Source of the DNA: Bifidobacterium moraviense | Lineage (GTDB): Bacteria > Actinomycetota > Actinomycetes > Actinomycetales > Bifidobacteriaceae | Length of the DNA stretch: 64,000 bases | Assembly (NCBI RefSeq): GCF_012932365.1 | Contig: NZ_JAAIIH010000013.1 | Location: 18,941 to 82,940 of the forward strand | Reading direction: 5' to 3' | Shown: in pieces, positions 17,782 through 27,181 of the stretch | How the letters are laid out: each line of letters begins with the position of its first letter | Position numbering within the stretch: position 1 is the stretch's first letter | Position numbers and translations under genes: made by a program | The notes under the pieces: model-generated | What the model was told of the DNA's origin: nothing | Database searches by the model: none | The model's input: only the letters and a program-made list of their open reading frames with translations

Positions 17782-17799
17782 TGCAAACGCTGGCAACGC
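17782..17799. promoter_or_regulatory. Shared 18-bp motif before SBP 2
   Basis: TGCAAACGCTGGCAACGC is identical over all 18 bases to the copy before SBP 4 at 25447, although the flanks are unrelated. The non-coding interval 17612-17919 shows nothing else beyond this and the palindrome at 17720. Confidence 0.65.
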
Positions 17800-17919
17800 G
17801 TTCGATGTAAAAGTTTCGCCGGTGTGATGATATTCTTAACTCAAGCGAAACGATCGGCGTCGATCGGGCCGCGAGATTCGGCAAGGCAAGGCAGCCTGCC
17901 GGCAGGGAAAGGAAACATC

Positions 17920-19236
17920 ATGCATACGTTCAAGAAGGCGCTCGCCATCGTGGCGGCCGGCGCGGCCTGTCTGTCCATGGCGGCGTGCGGCGGATCCTCC
18001 AACGACTCCAAGTCCGGCGAGGGCAACCTCACCGTGTTCTGGTGGGGCAACCAGCAGCGCAACGAGCGCACCGCCCAGATCAATGACATGTTCATGAAGG
18101 AGAACCCGGACATCAAGGTCACCGGCCAGTTCGCCGAGTTCGCCGACTACTGGCAGAAGCTCTCCACCAACGCCGCCGGCAAGACCATGCCGGACATCAT
18201 CCAGATGGACGTCAGCTACATCTCCCAGTACATCGACAACGGCCAGCTGCTCGACCTCAAGCCGTACATCGACAACGGCTCCCTGGACGTCTCCGACGTC
18301 GACCCGAACATCCTCAAGGCCGGCGAGTCCGACGGCAAGATCTACGCGCTGACCGCCGCCACCAACGTGCCGGTCATCATCTACGACAAGACCCTGCTCG
18401 ACGAGGCCGGCATCACCATGCCCGAGCAGCCCACCGTGGACGAGTTCGAGGCCGTGGCCAAGCAGGTCTACGAGAAGACCGGCTACAAGACCAACTTCCG
18501 CTACTACGAGGGCTACCAGCTGCCCGAGTACATGCTGCGCGCCGAGGGCAAGACCCTGATGGAGAAGGGCAAGCTCGGCGTGGACTCCGCGTCCGACCTG
18601 CAGCCGTACTTCGAGGTGTACGAGAAGGGCATCAAGGAGGGCTGGCACATGAGCCCCGAGACCTTCTCCGAGGTGAAGATCGGCTCCGTGGAGCAGGATC
18701 CGCTGGTCTACGGCACCGCGCCCGAGCGCATGAGCTGGTGCACCTTCCGCTACTCCTCGCAGTTCGCCGCCTACACCAAGCTCGCCCAGAACGGCCACGA
18801 GCTCGCCATGGCCACCTGGCCCAGCACGGACGTGAAGAAGTCCAACTACATCCGCACCTCGATGTACTGGGCCATCTCCGCCACCTCCAAGAACAAGGAC
18901 CAGGCCGTCAAGTGGCTCAACTGGTACACCAACAACGTGGACGCCGCCAAGGTGATGCTCACCGACCGCGGCCTGCCGATCAGCACCAAGGTGCTCGACG
19001 CCATCAAGTCCGACCTGCCCGACGCCGACCAGAAGGCCCTCGACTTCCAGCAGAACGTCGTCACCCCGAACAGCTCCCCGGCCAACCCGCCCGTCCCGGT
19101 GGGCGCCTCCGAGCTCAACACCAAGATCTATCCGACCCAGACCGAGGACCTCTGCTACGGCAAGATCGATGCCGCGACCGCCGCGCAGAACGTCTTCGAC
19201 CAGGGCAACGCGGCCCTCGCCAAGGCGGCCAAGTAG
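17920..19236 (+). CDS. ABC transporter solute-binding lipoprotein (SBP 2 of 6)
   Basis: A 438-residue sugar-binding lipoprotein. Lipobox MAAC gives a modified cysteine at residue 23, followed by the shared WWGNQQRNERTAQIND signature. With SBPs 3 and 4 it forms a subgroup marked by LDLKPYID, KTNFRYYE and SVEQDPLVYG. GGGAAAGGAAAC supports ATG 17920. It is followed by a strong hairpin and no permease. Its promoter region carries both the 18-bp motif of the uronate genes and a second palindrome, so it is probably induced by galacturonate-related signals. Confidence 0.92.
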   Translation: MHTFKKALAIVAAGAACLSMAACGGSSNDSKSGEGNLTVFWWGNQQRNERTAQINDMFMKENPDIKVTGQFAEFADYWQKLSTNAAGKTMPDIIQMDVSYISQYIDNGQLLDLKPYIDNGSLDVSDVDPNILKAGESDGKIYALTAATNVPVIIYDKTLLDEAGITMPEQPTVDEFEAVAKQVYEKTGYKTNFRYYEGYQLPEYMLRAEGKTLMEKGKLGVDSASDLQPYFEVYEKGIKEGWHMSPETFSEVKIGSVEQDPLVYGTAPERMSWCTFRYSSQFAAYTKLAQNGHELAMATWPSTDVKKSNYIRTSMYWAISATSKNKDQAVKWLNWYTNNVDAAKVMLTDRGLPISTKVLDAIKSDLPDADQKALDFQQNVVTPNSSPANPPVPVGASELNTKIYPTQTEDLCYGKIDAATAAQNVFDQGNAALAKAAK

Positions 19237-19422
19237 CCCGACCCGCGGGGCGCTCCGCATGGCGACGTGACCCGATGCGCGGAATCCACTGCCCGCGCGT
19301 CGGCGCTCGCCGCCCAAGACATGCGCCGCGCCCCGCATCCCCATAACCAGAAACCGTGCGCCGGCGGTTCCCCTTCCCGCCGGCGCCACCCCTTTCTTCA
19401 TCTCCTCTCTCCTTCCTTCCTC

Positions 19423-19465
19423 AGGTCGCCCCGGACGTATGCCGCGCCCGGGGCGACCTGTTTTC
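19423..19465 (+). terminator. Terminator after SBP 2
   Basis: AGGTCGCCCCGG at 19423-19434 pairs perfectly with CCGGGGCGACCT at 19448-19459, followed by GTTTTCG. It lies about 190 bp after the stop codon. Confidence 0.75.
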
Positions 19466-19678
19466 GTATGCCGGCACCTGGTCGCCCGGCATGACGGCGC
19501 GGCGCGGTGGCACGGCGGGGCAGCGACGAGGTGGCGGCGAGGCAGCGATGCGACGAGGCGGAGGGGCGGCGCGGTGGCGAGGTGCCGCGCCGGTCCGCCG
19601 GGCGGGGCCGTGCGGGTTTCGGCCGGCCCTTTGTGTCTTCTTCCCGTTCTCTTCCGTCTCGTTGCGCGCCGGTCGGCC

Positions 19679-19899
19679 GGGTATCTGCATAGTCGGGGTG
19701 ATTTTCCGAGGTCTGCTGGCAGATATCTGCGGAGTCAGGGTGCCTCGGAGACCGATACCCCGGATATCGGCGGAACGGGGTCGTTGCAATGACGCCATTT
19801 CTCGGGTGTCGTCACCGTCCGTTTCCCCGTCGAGGCACCCTGACTCCGCAGATACCTGCCGACGGAAGGCGAAAAGTACCCCTGACTATGCAGATACCC
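19679..19899. repeat. Palindromic intergenic element, copy A (221 bp)
   Basis: The ends are inverted repeats (GGGTATCTGCATAGTC outward, GACTATGCAGATACCC at the far end). Two internal GCAGATAYCTGC-type boxes next to GAGTCAGGG are also inverted, so the unit carries four copies of one motif, two per strand. The left 67 bases are identical to copy B at 25109. Confidence 0.8.
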
Positions 19900-20324
19900 T
19901 CGTCGGCGCATGGCCCGGACGTGCGATTGTGTGGAAAACGTGAACTCGGGCATAGTTAATTCAATGAGTGAACGAAGTATGCTATGGTGGGAACCGTTCG
20001 GAATCGGGGAAACGGTCCGGGCCGGCGGTGCGGAGCCGCACGGCGCGGAACTCAGGCTGCGAACCCGCATTCCGGCGCATAACCAACCACATCATCAGCG
20101 CGGCCGCTATCGCCGTGTGCGTCACGGTTGGACGCATGCGTCTCGACTCGGTCGAAGAAGCACCTGGGGTGCCGGCAAGGATGTCGGCATGCTGCAGGGC
20201 GGATCGCGCGAACATCACAGTCCAATGCAACGCAAGGGAAGTCGTCGCGTCGCCTCGTCGCGGCACGGCGGCCGCCGCGACGTCGAAGCCGACGGCGCGG
20301 ACGAAGTGAAGGGAAAGACACACG

Positions 20325-21653
20325 ATGTTGAAGCAGCATCTGCGCAAGGCCATGGCGGTCGCGGCGGCCGCGGCGGCGGTATTCGGCATGGGGGCCTGCG
20401 GCGGCGGATCCGCCTCCGGCGACGCCAACCATCTGGTGATCACCTGGTGGGGCAACCAGCAGCGCAACGACCGCACCAACAAGATCAACGAGATGTTCGA
20501 ACAGCAGAACGAGGGCGTGACCGTGGACGGCCAGTTCTCGGAGATGAGCGACTACTTCCAGAAGCTCTCCACCTCCGCCGCCGGCGGCCACCTGCCCGAC
20601 GTGATGCAGACCGGTCTGGGCTACCTCGACCAGTATGAGCAGAACGGCCTGCTGCTCGACCTCAAGCCGTACATCGACGACGGCACGATCGACGTGAGCG
20701 ACGTGGACCCGAACATCATCGAGTCGGTCACACGCGACGACGGCGCCGTGTACGCCATCACCAACGCCATGGCCGCCCCGGCGCTCATCTACAACAAGAC
20801 GCTGCTCGACTCCGCCGGCATCACCGTGCCCGAGCGCCCCACCGTGGCTCAGTTCCTCGACATCTGCCGTCAGGTGTACGCCAAGACCGGCGTGAAGACC
20901 AACTTCCGCTACTACGAGTACGGCGAGCTGCTCGAGTACTTCGTCAAGAAGGACGGCACCAAGCTCTACGACGTGAAGAACAACAAGCTCGGCGTCGACT
21001 CGCCCGAGCAGCTCGAGCAGTACTTCGACGTGTACGAGACCGGCATCAAGGAAGGCTGGCACGTGGCCCCCGAGGTGTTCACCGACATCAAGGCCGGCTC
21101 CGTGGAGCAGGATCCGCTGGTCTACGGCTCCGATCCGTCCCGCCGCTCGTGGTGCACGTTCAAGTACACCTCCCAGTTCGGCGCCTACCAGACGCAGGCC
21201 AACAACAACGGCGACACGCTGGGGCTCGCCACCTGGCCGTCGGACAACGTGAAGAACTCCAACTACGTGTACCCAAGCCAGTTCTGGACCGTGGCCAAGA
21301 CGTCCAAGAACCCCAAGCTGGCCGCGCAGTGGATCAACTTCTACACCAACAACGTGGAGGCCAACAAGGTCCTGCTGACCGACCGCGGCATCCCGATCAG
21401 CTCCAAGGTGGCCACCGCCATCGAGTCCGACCTGTCCGACTCGGACAAGGAGGCCGTGGACTTCATCAACAACGTGGTCAAGCCGGAGAGCTCGCCGAAC
21501 TCGCTGCAGACCCCGGCCGCCGCCACCGACGTGAACACCAAGGTGCTCCTGCCCATCGAGGAGAGCCTGCTGTACGGCAAGATCGACGCGAAGACCGCCG
21601 CGCAGCAGTACTTCGACCAGGCGAACGAGTACCTCGCCAAGGGCGCGAAGTGA
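20325..21653 (+). CDS. ABC transporter solute-binding lipoprotein (SBP 3 of 6)
   Basis: A 442-residue sugar-binding lipoprotein with lipobox GMGAC (cysteine 25), then the family signature WWGNQQRNDRTNKINEMF. It groups with SBPs 2 and 4. GAAGTGAAGGGAAAG supports the start. A strong hairpin separates it from the GH43 gene 196 bp downstream; read-through could give high SBP and lower enzyme expression from one promoter. No permease is present. Confidence 0.92.
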   Translation: MLKQHLRKAMAVAAAAAAVFGMGACGGGSASGDANHLVITWWGNQQRNDRTNKINEMFEQQNEGVTVDGQFSEMSDYFQKLSTSAAGGHLPDVMQTGLGYLDQYEQNGLLLDLKPYIDDGTIDVSDVDPNIIESVTRDDGAVYAITNAMAAPALIYNKTLLDSAGITVPERPTVAQFLDICRQVYAKTGVKTNFRYYEYGELLEYFVKKDGTKLYDVKNNKLGVDSPEQLEQYFDVYETGIKEGWHVAPEVFTDIKAGSVEQDPLVYGSDPSRRSWCTFKYTSQFGAYQTQANNNGDTLGLATWPSDNVKNSNYVYPSQFWTVAKTSKNPKLAAQWINFYTNNVEANKVLLTDRGIPISSKVATAIESDLSDSDKEAVDFINNVVKPESSPNSLQTPAAATDVNTKVLLPIEESLLYGKIDAKTAAQQYFDQANEYLAKGAK

Positions 21654-21704
21654 CGCGCCGCACGACGTGCGCGAGCCGCGACGCGCCGTCGGAGCGGTGA
21701 TCCC

Positions 21705-21740
21705 GAGGCCCGGTTCCCTCCCGCGCGGGAACCGGGCCTC
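21705..21740 (+). terminator. Intercistronic hairpin between SBP 3 and GH43
   Basis: GAGGCCCGGTTCCC at 21705-21718 pairs perfectly with GGGAACCGGGCCTC at 21727-21740 around 8 bases. There is no U-run, so it may act as an attenuator or mRNA-stabilising hairpin. Confidence 0.65.
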
Positions 21741-21849
21741 GCCCGCATCCGCGTGCCATCGGGACGGCAGGCATCGGCACGGAGAGACCACGCAGGCAGA
21801 CCGCGCAGAGAGACCACGCATACAGACCGCACAGGGGGCAACCGGCATC

Positions 21850-23526
21850 ATGTCCGCACAGACACCCGACGATCCCGTCATCGTCAATCCGATCCTCCGG
21901 GGCTTCAACCCGGATCCGAACATCGTCTTCGACGGCGAGCGCTACCTCATCGCCGTGTCCACCTTCGAATGGATGCCCGCCGTGCGCATCTACTCGTCCA
22001 CGGACCTCGTGCGCTGGCGCTACGAGACGTCCGCGCTGGGCGCGCCCGGGTCGCTGGACCTGTCCGGCAACGGCGACAACTGCTCGGTGTGGGCGCCGTC
22101 GATGACCTACCGCAACGGCGTGTACCACCTCATCTACACCGACGTCAAGGCGTTCCGCGGCCCCTTCGCCGACCAGAACAACTACGTCGTCACCGCGCGG
22201 GACATCCACGGGCCGTGGAGCGAACCGGCGTACGTGAACGGCTCCGGATTCGATCCCTCGCTGTTCTTCGACGACGACGGCCGCCTCTACGTGGTCAACG
22301 CGCTGTGGGACTGGCGCGTGGAGACCAAGAACAAGTCCGACGGCATCGCGCTGACCGAGCTCGACCCGTCGACCTTTGCGCCCGTGGGCGAGCCGGTCAG
22401 GATCTACGCCGGCACCGAGGCGCGCATGACCGAGGCGCCGCAGCTCTACAAGCGCGACGGCTGGTACTACCTCATGACCGCCGAGGGCGGCACCGGGCTC
22501 GGGCATCAGGTGACGGTGGCGCGGTCGCGCGCGGTGACCGGCCCGTACGAGACCGACCCCGCCACGCCGCTGCTCACCTCCAGCCGCAACCCGGAGCTGG
22601 ACCTGCAGTGCTCCGGGCATGCCTCGCTGGTGGAGACTCCCGACGGCGAGTGGTATCTGGCGCACCTGTCCACGCGCCCGCTGTCCGGCAACCACCCGAT
22701 CCTGGGGCGCGAGACCGCGCTGCAGCGCGTGGAATGGACCGACGACGGCTGGCTGCGGCTCGCGGGCGGGGGATATCTGCCCAGGGACGTGGTGCCCGCG
22801 CCCAGAGCCGCGCGGACGTCGGGCGCGGCGCCGGCCGCCGAATCCCGCGCCTTCCGCGACCCGCTCACGCAGGGCCCGCTCGACTTCGCCCGCTGGAACA
22901 CGCTGCGCGCGCTGCCCGACCGTTCCTGGCTCACCTTCTCCGAGCGGGGCATGACGATCCGCGGCGGCATGTCGCCCCGGTCGGACTTCGACCAGCACGT
23001 GGTGGGCACCCGTCAGACCGACTTCGCCGTCCGCGCCGGGGTGACCATGGACTACGCGCCCACCAACCTGTTCCAGATGGCCGGGCTCATGCTCTACCTC
23101 AACACCGGCCGCTACCTGTTCATGGCGGTGATGCGGGACGGCGGGCGCACCGTGGCGCGCCTGATCGGCTGCGAGGCCGGTGACCGCACGCCGCTGCTGT
23201 GGGATCCGGTGCCGGTGGAGGGGAGCACGTTCCGCCTCGGCGTGGACGTGGACCACGACCGTGCGACCTTCACCATCCGTGAGCGCGTCGGCGGCGGGGG
23301 AAGTGCCGGCGGCGACGCGGCCTGCGGCGCGCACGAGCCGTTCGGCGCCCCGCGCGTCGTGGCCTCCGACGTGGACGTCTCGTTCCTCTCGGTCGGCTTC
23401 ACCGGCAACTTCATCGCCGTGGACTGCGTGGACATGAACCGCCGCAACGCCTCGGCCGCCACATTCCGTGACTTCGTCTACGATCCGGACGAGATGTCCG
23501 TCTGCGGCAGAAAGGGCACGCTATGA
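21850..23526 (+). CDS. GH43 glycosidase (beta-xylosidase/arabinofuranosidase type)
   Basis: A 558-residue enzyme with an N-terminal five-bladed propeller (residues 10 to about 310) and a C-terminal beta-sandwich of the DUF1349 or xylosidase-C type. The opening NPILRGFNPDPNI places the general base at D22; DPSLFFDDDGRLY and TEAPQLYKRDGWYYL supply the other conserved acidic positions. No signal peptide is seen, so it probably trims imported oligosaccharides. ATG 21850 is chosen over longer forms because the family motif then starts about residue 13, and AGGGGG lies upstream. Its stop overlaps the next start by 4 bases (ATGA), so translation is coupled to the next enzyme. Confidence 0.88.
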   Translation: MSAQTPDDPVIVNPILRGFNPDPNIVFDGERYLIAVSTFEWMPAVRIYSSTDLVRWRYETSALGAPGSLDLSGNGDNCSVWAPSMTYRNGVYHLIYTDVKAFRGPFADQNNYVVTARDIHGPWSEPAYVNGSGFDPSLFFDDDGRLYVVNALWDWRVETKNKSDGIALTELDPSTFAPVGEPVRIYAGTEARMTEAPQLYKRDGWYYLMTAEGGTGLGHQVTVARSRAVTGPYETDPATPLLTSSRNPELDLQCSGHASLVETPDGEWYLAHLSTRPLSGNHPILGRETALQRVEWTDDGWLRLAGGGYLPRDVVPAPRAARTSGAAPAAESRAFRDPLTQGPLDFARWNTLRALPDRSWLTFSERGMTIRGGMSPRSDFDQHVVGTRQTDFAVRAGVTMDYAPTNLFQMAGLMLYLNTGRYLFMAVMRDGGRTVARLIGCEAGDRTPLLWDPVPVEGSTFRLGVDVDHDRATFTIRERVGGGGSAGGDAACGAHEPFGAPRVVASDVDVSFLSVGFTGNFIAVDCVDMNRRNASAATFRDFVYDPDEMSVCGRKGTL

Positions 23527-24968
23527 GCAACGGCAGCAACGTCGGCAACGGCGGCATCGACCTTGACGGCCACCGCACGTCGGTCACGTTCCACACCGCG
23601 AACGACCTGGAGGAGCGCCTGTTCCACGAGGCCGAGCGCAAGTGCCTCGCCAACGTGCGCGACTTCGCCGGGCGGGACGTGCTGGTGGAGGGCGCCGGCT
23701 ACGAGAAGGTGTGGCTGGAGACGCAGCCGATGGGCGGCGAGATGTATGCCAGGCGCAACGTGGAGGTGGGGTTGAACAACCAGCTCATCTTCATGGACTG
23801 CCAGCGCGACGACGGCCGCCTGCCCGGGGCGATCGAACGGCTGGCGGACGGGTCGATCGAGCCGCAGTACCGCCAGTTCCAGGGCTTCTGCTTCGCCGAG
23901 CCGGCGCTCAACATGTACTATCTCACCGGCCGCAGCGACGACTACCTGCACCGCCTGTACGACGTGCTGCGGCGCTTCGACGCCTACATGTGGGCCACGC
24001 GCGATTCGGACGGCGACGGATGCCTGGAGGCGTGGTGCCAGTACGACACCGGCGAGGACCACGCGATGCGCTTCCGCGACGCCCCACTCAACTGGCCGGC
24101 CGCCGAGCCGCCGGAGGGCTACGCGGCGGTGCCCATCGCCTCCATGGACTTCATGGGCTACTCCTACGCCTCGCGCGCCGTGCTGAGCCGCATCTGCCGC
24201 ATTGCCGGGCATCTCGAGGAGTCCGTGGAGTGGCAGCGGCGCGCGGACGAGGTGCTCGCCCGGATGCGCGACTATCTGTGGGACGACGCGCGCGGCGCCT
24301 ACTTCGACCGCGACCGCGAGCACCGTGTGATGCCCGAGCTCATCCACAACACGCTGCGCACGATGTACTGGGGCGCCATCGCGCCCGACATGGCCGAACG
24401 GTTCGTGGACGAGCATCTCACCAACCCGGAGGAGTTCTGGACGCCGATGCCGCTGCCCAGCGTGGCCGCGAACGACCCGTTGTTCCGCAACGTGCCCACC
24501 AACAACTGGAGCGGGCAGGCCGAGGCGCTCACCTACCAGCGGGCCATCGCCGCGCTGGAACGCTACGGCTACCAGCGACTGATCCCCCTGCTGGGGGAGC
24601 GGCTCATGCGCGCGATCGGGCCGGAATGCGTGTTCGTGCAGCAGTACGATCCGTTCACCGCCCGGCCATCCATCTGCGAGGGGCAGGGCGGCAGCGACGC
24701 CTACGGTCCCGCGATGCTCTCCGTGCTGGAATACTGCGCGTGCATGCACGGCGTGCGCATCCAGGGCGAGCGCGTGCTCTGGGGATCGTACGGGGATGCG
24801 GCCTGCGAATACGAGCAGACGTGGGGCGAGCGCCGGTTCGCGCTGCGCAGCGACGGCACGTACGCGGAGGGGCTGGCGGACGGACGGCGCGTGTTCCGCG
24901 TGCCCGTGGGCACCCGCGTCGTCACCGACTACGAGGGGACGGTGATCCGCGCCGACTCCCTGCTGTGA
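23523..24968 (+). CDS. (Alpha/alpha)6-barrel glycosidase, GH63/trehalase-like
   Basis: A 481-residue protein resembling GH63 and GH37-type inverting enzymes. Supporting motifs are the acidic loop WCQYDTGEDHAMRF, the repeated helical hairpins through residues 150-400, and the NNWSGQAEALTYQRA segment near the C-terminal catalytic region. Its start overlaps the GH43 stop in ATGA. The substrate is unknown: mannosylglycerate- or alpha-glucoside-type hydrolysis is known in the family, but pairing with GH43 here suggests a plant oligosaccharide. No signal peptide is seen. The gene ends the operon and is followed by repeat copy B. Confidence 0.7.
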   Translation: MSNGSNVGNGGIDLDGHRTSVTFHTANDLEERLFHEAERKCLANVRDFAGRDVLVEGAGYEKVWLETQPMGGEMYARRNVEVGLNNQLIFMDCQRDDGRLPGAIERLADGSIEPQYRQFQGFCFAEPALNMYYLTGRSDDYLHRLYDVLRRFDAYMWATRDSDGDGCLEAWCQYDTGEDHAMRFRDAPLNWPAAEPPEGYAAVPIASMDFMGYSYASRAVLSRICRIAGHLEESVEWQRRADEVLARMRDYLWDDARGAYFDRDREHRVMPELIHNTLRTMYWGAIAPDMAERFVDEHLTNPEEFWTPMPLPSVAANDPLFRNVPTNNWSGQAEALTYQRAIAALERYGYQRLIPLLGERLMRAIGPECVFVQQYDPFTARPSICEGQGGSDAYGPAMLSVLEYCACMHGVRIQGERVLWGSYGDAACEYEQTWGERRFALRSDGTYAEGLADGRRVFRVPVGTRVVTDYEGTVIRADSLL

Positions 24969-25108
24969 CCGCGCGGGGTCGGTTGTCGCGGCGCCGTCAC
25001 GCCGCCGCTCGCCCGTGCGGCGTGTCCGTATGCGGCGCGGCGGCCCGTGGCACGGCGCGTGCGGGTCCCGGCTGGCCGTCCTGCCCGTTCGTACGCGAGT
25101 TGATCGTG

Positions 25109-25328
25109 GGGTATCTGCATAGTCGGGGTGATTTTCCGAGGTCTGCTGGCAGATATCTGCGGAGTCAGGGTGCCTTGGGACCCGATATCCCGGGTATCCG
25201 GGCAACGGGCTCGTTGCAATGACGCCGTTTTGTCGGCGCCGATGCGGACCGTTTCCCGCGCCAGACACCCTGACTCTGCAGATACCTGTCTGCAGACCGC
25301 CGAAAGTACCCCTGACTCTGCAGATACC
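25109..25328. repeat. Palindromic intergenic element, copy B (220 bp)
   Basis: Same organisation as copy A, with the left 67 bases identical and the right half diverged (CTCTGCAGATACC in place of CTATGCAGATACC). It lies after the last gene of a module, as the other copies do. Confidence 0.8.
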
Positions 25329-25446
25329 TCGTCCGTTACCTCGTCCGTGCGGCGACCGAACGGGTCGCAATGCCTCATCGGGTGATGAATGACCGGTCCG
25401 CCGGGTCTTCGCATGGGCGGAGCTGGGGGCCTTCACCGAATCTCCA

Positions 25447-25464
25447 TGCAAACGCTGGCAACGC
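25447..25464. promoter_or_regulatory. Shared 18-bp motif before SBP 4
   Basis: TGCAAACGCTGGCAACGC is identical to the copy before SBP 2. A large palindrome begins 7 bp further on. Confidence 0.65.
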
Positions 25465-25471
25465 ACCACGA

Positions 25472-25510
25472 AACCTACTTAGTTAATACTCTAAACTAAC
25501 TAAGTAGGTT
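25472..25510. promoter_or_regulatory. 14-11-14 perfect inverted repeat before SBP 4
   Basis: AACCTACTTAGTTA at 25472-25485 pairs perfectly with TAACTAAGTAGGTT at 25497-25510. AT-rich in a GC-rich setting, it probably covers the promoter. The half-site CTACTTAGTT recurs alone before SBP 5. Confidence 0.65.
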
Positions 25511-25644
25511 CGGAACGGCGCTCCGGGGACGGAAGACCGGGGCGAGGCAAACCGTCCGGACCGGCGAACGCGGCGACGCAGCCGCGACGGGAGACGCCCA
25601 CGGCGGGCGTCCCGTGGAATCGCATACAGGGAAAGGTGTTACCG

Positions 25645-26955
25645 ATGAAGGCAATGCAGAAGGCCCTCGCCCTCGTGGCGGCGGGCGCCACCGTGATGTC
25701 GATGGCGGCGTGCGGCGGGTCGAACGACTCGTCCGCCGCGAGCAACAAGCTCACCATCTCCTGGTGGGGCAACCAGCAGCGCAACGACCGCACCAAGCAG
25801 GTGAACGACATGTTCTCCGCCGCCAACGACGGCGTGAGCGTGGACGGCCAGTTCTCCGAGTTCTCCGACTACTGGCAGAAGCTCTCCACCAACGCGGCCG
25901 GCAAGTCGCTGCCGGACGTGATGCAGATGGACATGGGCTACATCCAGCAGTACGTGGACAACGGCCTGCTCTACGACCTGTCCGACTTCGTGAAGAACGG
26001 CACGATCGACCTGTCCGATGTGGACCCGAACGTGGCCGCCGCCGGCCAGTTCGACGGCAAGACCTACGCCGTCGTCAACGCCACCAACGCCCCGGCGCTC
26101 ATCTACGACAAGACGCTGCTCGACGGCGCCGGCATCACCGTGCCGGACACCATGACCGTGGACGACTTCATCTCCATCTCCAAGCAGGTCTACGAGAAGA
26201 CCGGCGTCAAGACCAACATCCGCTACTACGAGGCCTCCGAGTACATGGAATACCTGCTGCGCGCCGACGGCAAGACGCTGCTCGAGAAGGGCAAGCTCGG
26301 CGTGGACTCCGCCTCCGACCTCGAACCGTACTTCCAGATGTACGAGCAGGGCATCAAGGAAGGCTGGCACCTGGCCCCGGAGGTGTTCGCCGACCTCAAG
26401 ATCAGCTCCGTGGAGCAGGATCCGCTGGTCTACGGCACCGCGGCCGACCGCATGAGCTGGTGCACGTTCAAGTACTCCTCGCAGTTCGGCGCCTACCAGA
26501 AGGCCGCCACCAACGGCCACGAGCTCGCCATGGCCGCCTGGCCGTCCGACGACGTGAAGAAGTCCAACTACGTCAAGCCCAGCCAGTACTGGGTGATCTC
26601 CAAGACCAGCAAGAACCCCGAGCTGGCCGCCAAGTGGATCAACTTCTACACCAACGACGTGGACGCCAACAAGATCCTCCTGACCGACCGCGGCCTGCCG
26701 ATCAGCACCAAGGTGCTCTCCGCCATCAAGTCCGACCTGTCCGACGCGGACCTCGCCGGCCTCGACTTCATGGAGAACGTGGTCACCCCGAACTCCAGCA
26801 CCATCAACCCGCCGAGCCCCGCCGGCTCCTCTGAGATCAACTCCAAGGTGCTGCCGCAGATCGAGGAGTCGCTCTGCTACGGCAAGATCGACGCCGCCGC
26901 GGCCGCCCAGCAGTTCTTCGACGAGGCGAACGACGCGCTCGCCAAGGCCAAGTGA
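25645..26955 (+). CDS. ABC transporter solute-binding lipoprotein (SBP 4 of 6)
   Basis: A 436-residue sugar-binding lipoprotein with lipobox MAAC (cysteine 23) and the signature SWWGNQQRNDRTKQVNDMF. It is close to SBP 2 throughout (YDLSDFVKN, TNIRYYEASEY, SVEQDPLVYGTA). ATG 25645 is preferred to the GTG at 25636 because the AAAGG lies 8 bases upstream of the ATG. Its promoter carries the 18-bp motif and a long palindrome, so at least two regulators may act. A strong hairpin follows. Confidence 0.92.
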   Translation: MKAMQKALALVAAGATVMSMAACGGSNDSSAASNKLTISWWGNQQRNDRTKQVNDMFSAANDGVSVDGQFSEFSDYWQKLSTNAAGKSLPDVMQMDMGYIQQYVDNGLLYDLSDFVKNGTIDLSDVDPNVAAAGQFDGKTYAVVNATNAPALIYDKTLLDGAGITVPDTMTVDDFISISKQVYEKTGVKTNIRYYEASEYMEYLLRADGKTLLEKGKLGVDSASDLEPYFQMYEQGIKEGWHLAPEVFADLKISSVEQDPLVYGTAADRMSWCTFKYSSQFGAYQKAATNGHELAMAAWPSDDVKKSNYVKPSQYWVISKTSKNPELAAKWINFYTNDVDANKILLTDRGLPISTKVLSAIKSDLSDADLAGLDFMENVVTPNSSTINPPSPAGSSEINSKVLPQIEESLCYGKIDAAAAAQQFFDEANDALAKAK

Positions 26956-27050
26956 CGCCGGGGCCGGCGGCGAATGACGGCACCCGGCCGGCGGATCGGC
27001 CGGTGAGCCGACCGGCGGCGCTGGAACGGCGCGTCGTCTGACGGCCCGGG

Positions 27051-27089
27051 GAAGATGTGCGGATGGATCAGGCCCATCCGCACATCTTC
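27051..27089 (+). terminator. 16-bp perfect hairpin after SBP 4
   Basis: GAAGATGTGCGGATGG at 27051-27066 pairs perfectly with CCATCCGCACATCTTC at 27074-27089 around 7 bases. There is no U-run after the stem. Confidence 0.7.
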
Positions 27090-27181
27090 GCGTATCCGCC
27101 CCATAACCACCGCCGCGATGCGGACGGCGGATAACGTACAGCGGACGGCGGTCCGCACGAACATCGTCAGGGAGGACGAAC

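Larger units (their letters stand above)
19237..20324. other. Long non-coding interval between SBP 2 and SBP 3
   Basis: This 1.09-kb gap holds a terminator hairpin, a G-rich low-complexity tract at about 19490-19620, copy A of a palindromic repeat, and the SBP 3 promoter region, which includes GCATAGTTAATTCA near 19950. Open frames crossing the repeat are not credible genes because they run through the palindrome on both strands and lack ribosome binding sites. Confidence 0.55.
24969..25644. other. Non-coding interval before SBP 4
   Basis: This 676-bp gap holds repeat copy B, then two regulatory sites close to SBP 4. No gene is supported. Confidence 0.6.

Noticed and set aside
15584..17884. 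A 766-codon minus-strand frame across uxaB and murB
   Set aside because: Same shadow signature; both sense genes have strong family motifs and correct starts.
19910..20324. Coding frames in the SBP 3 leader
   Set aside because: They end in or overlap the promoter and lack ribosome binding sites and recognisable domains.
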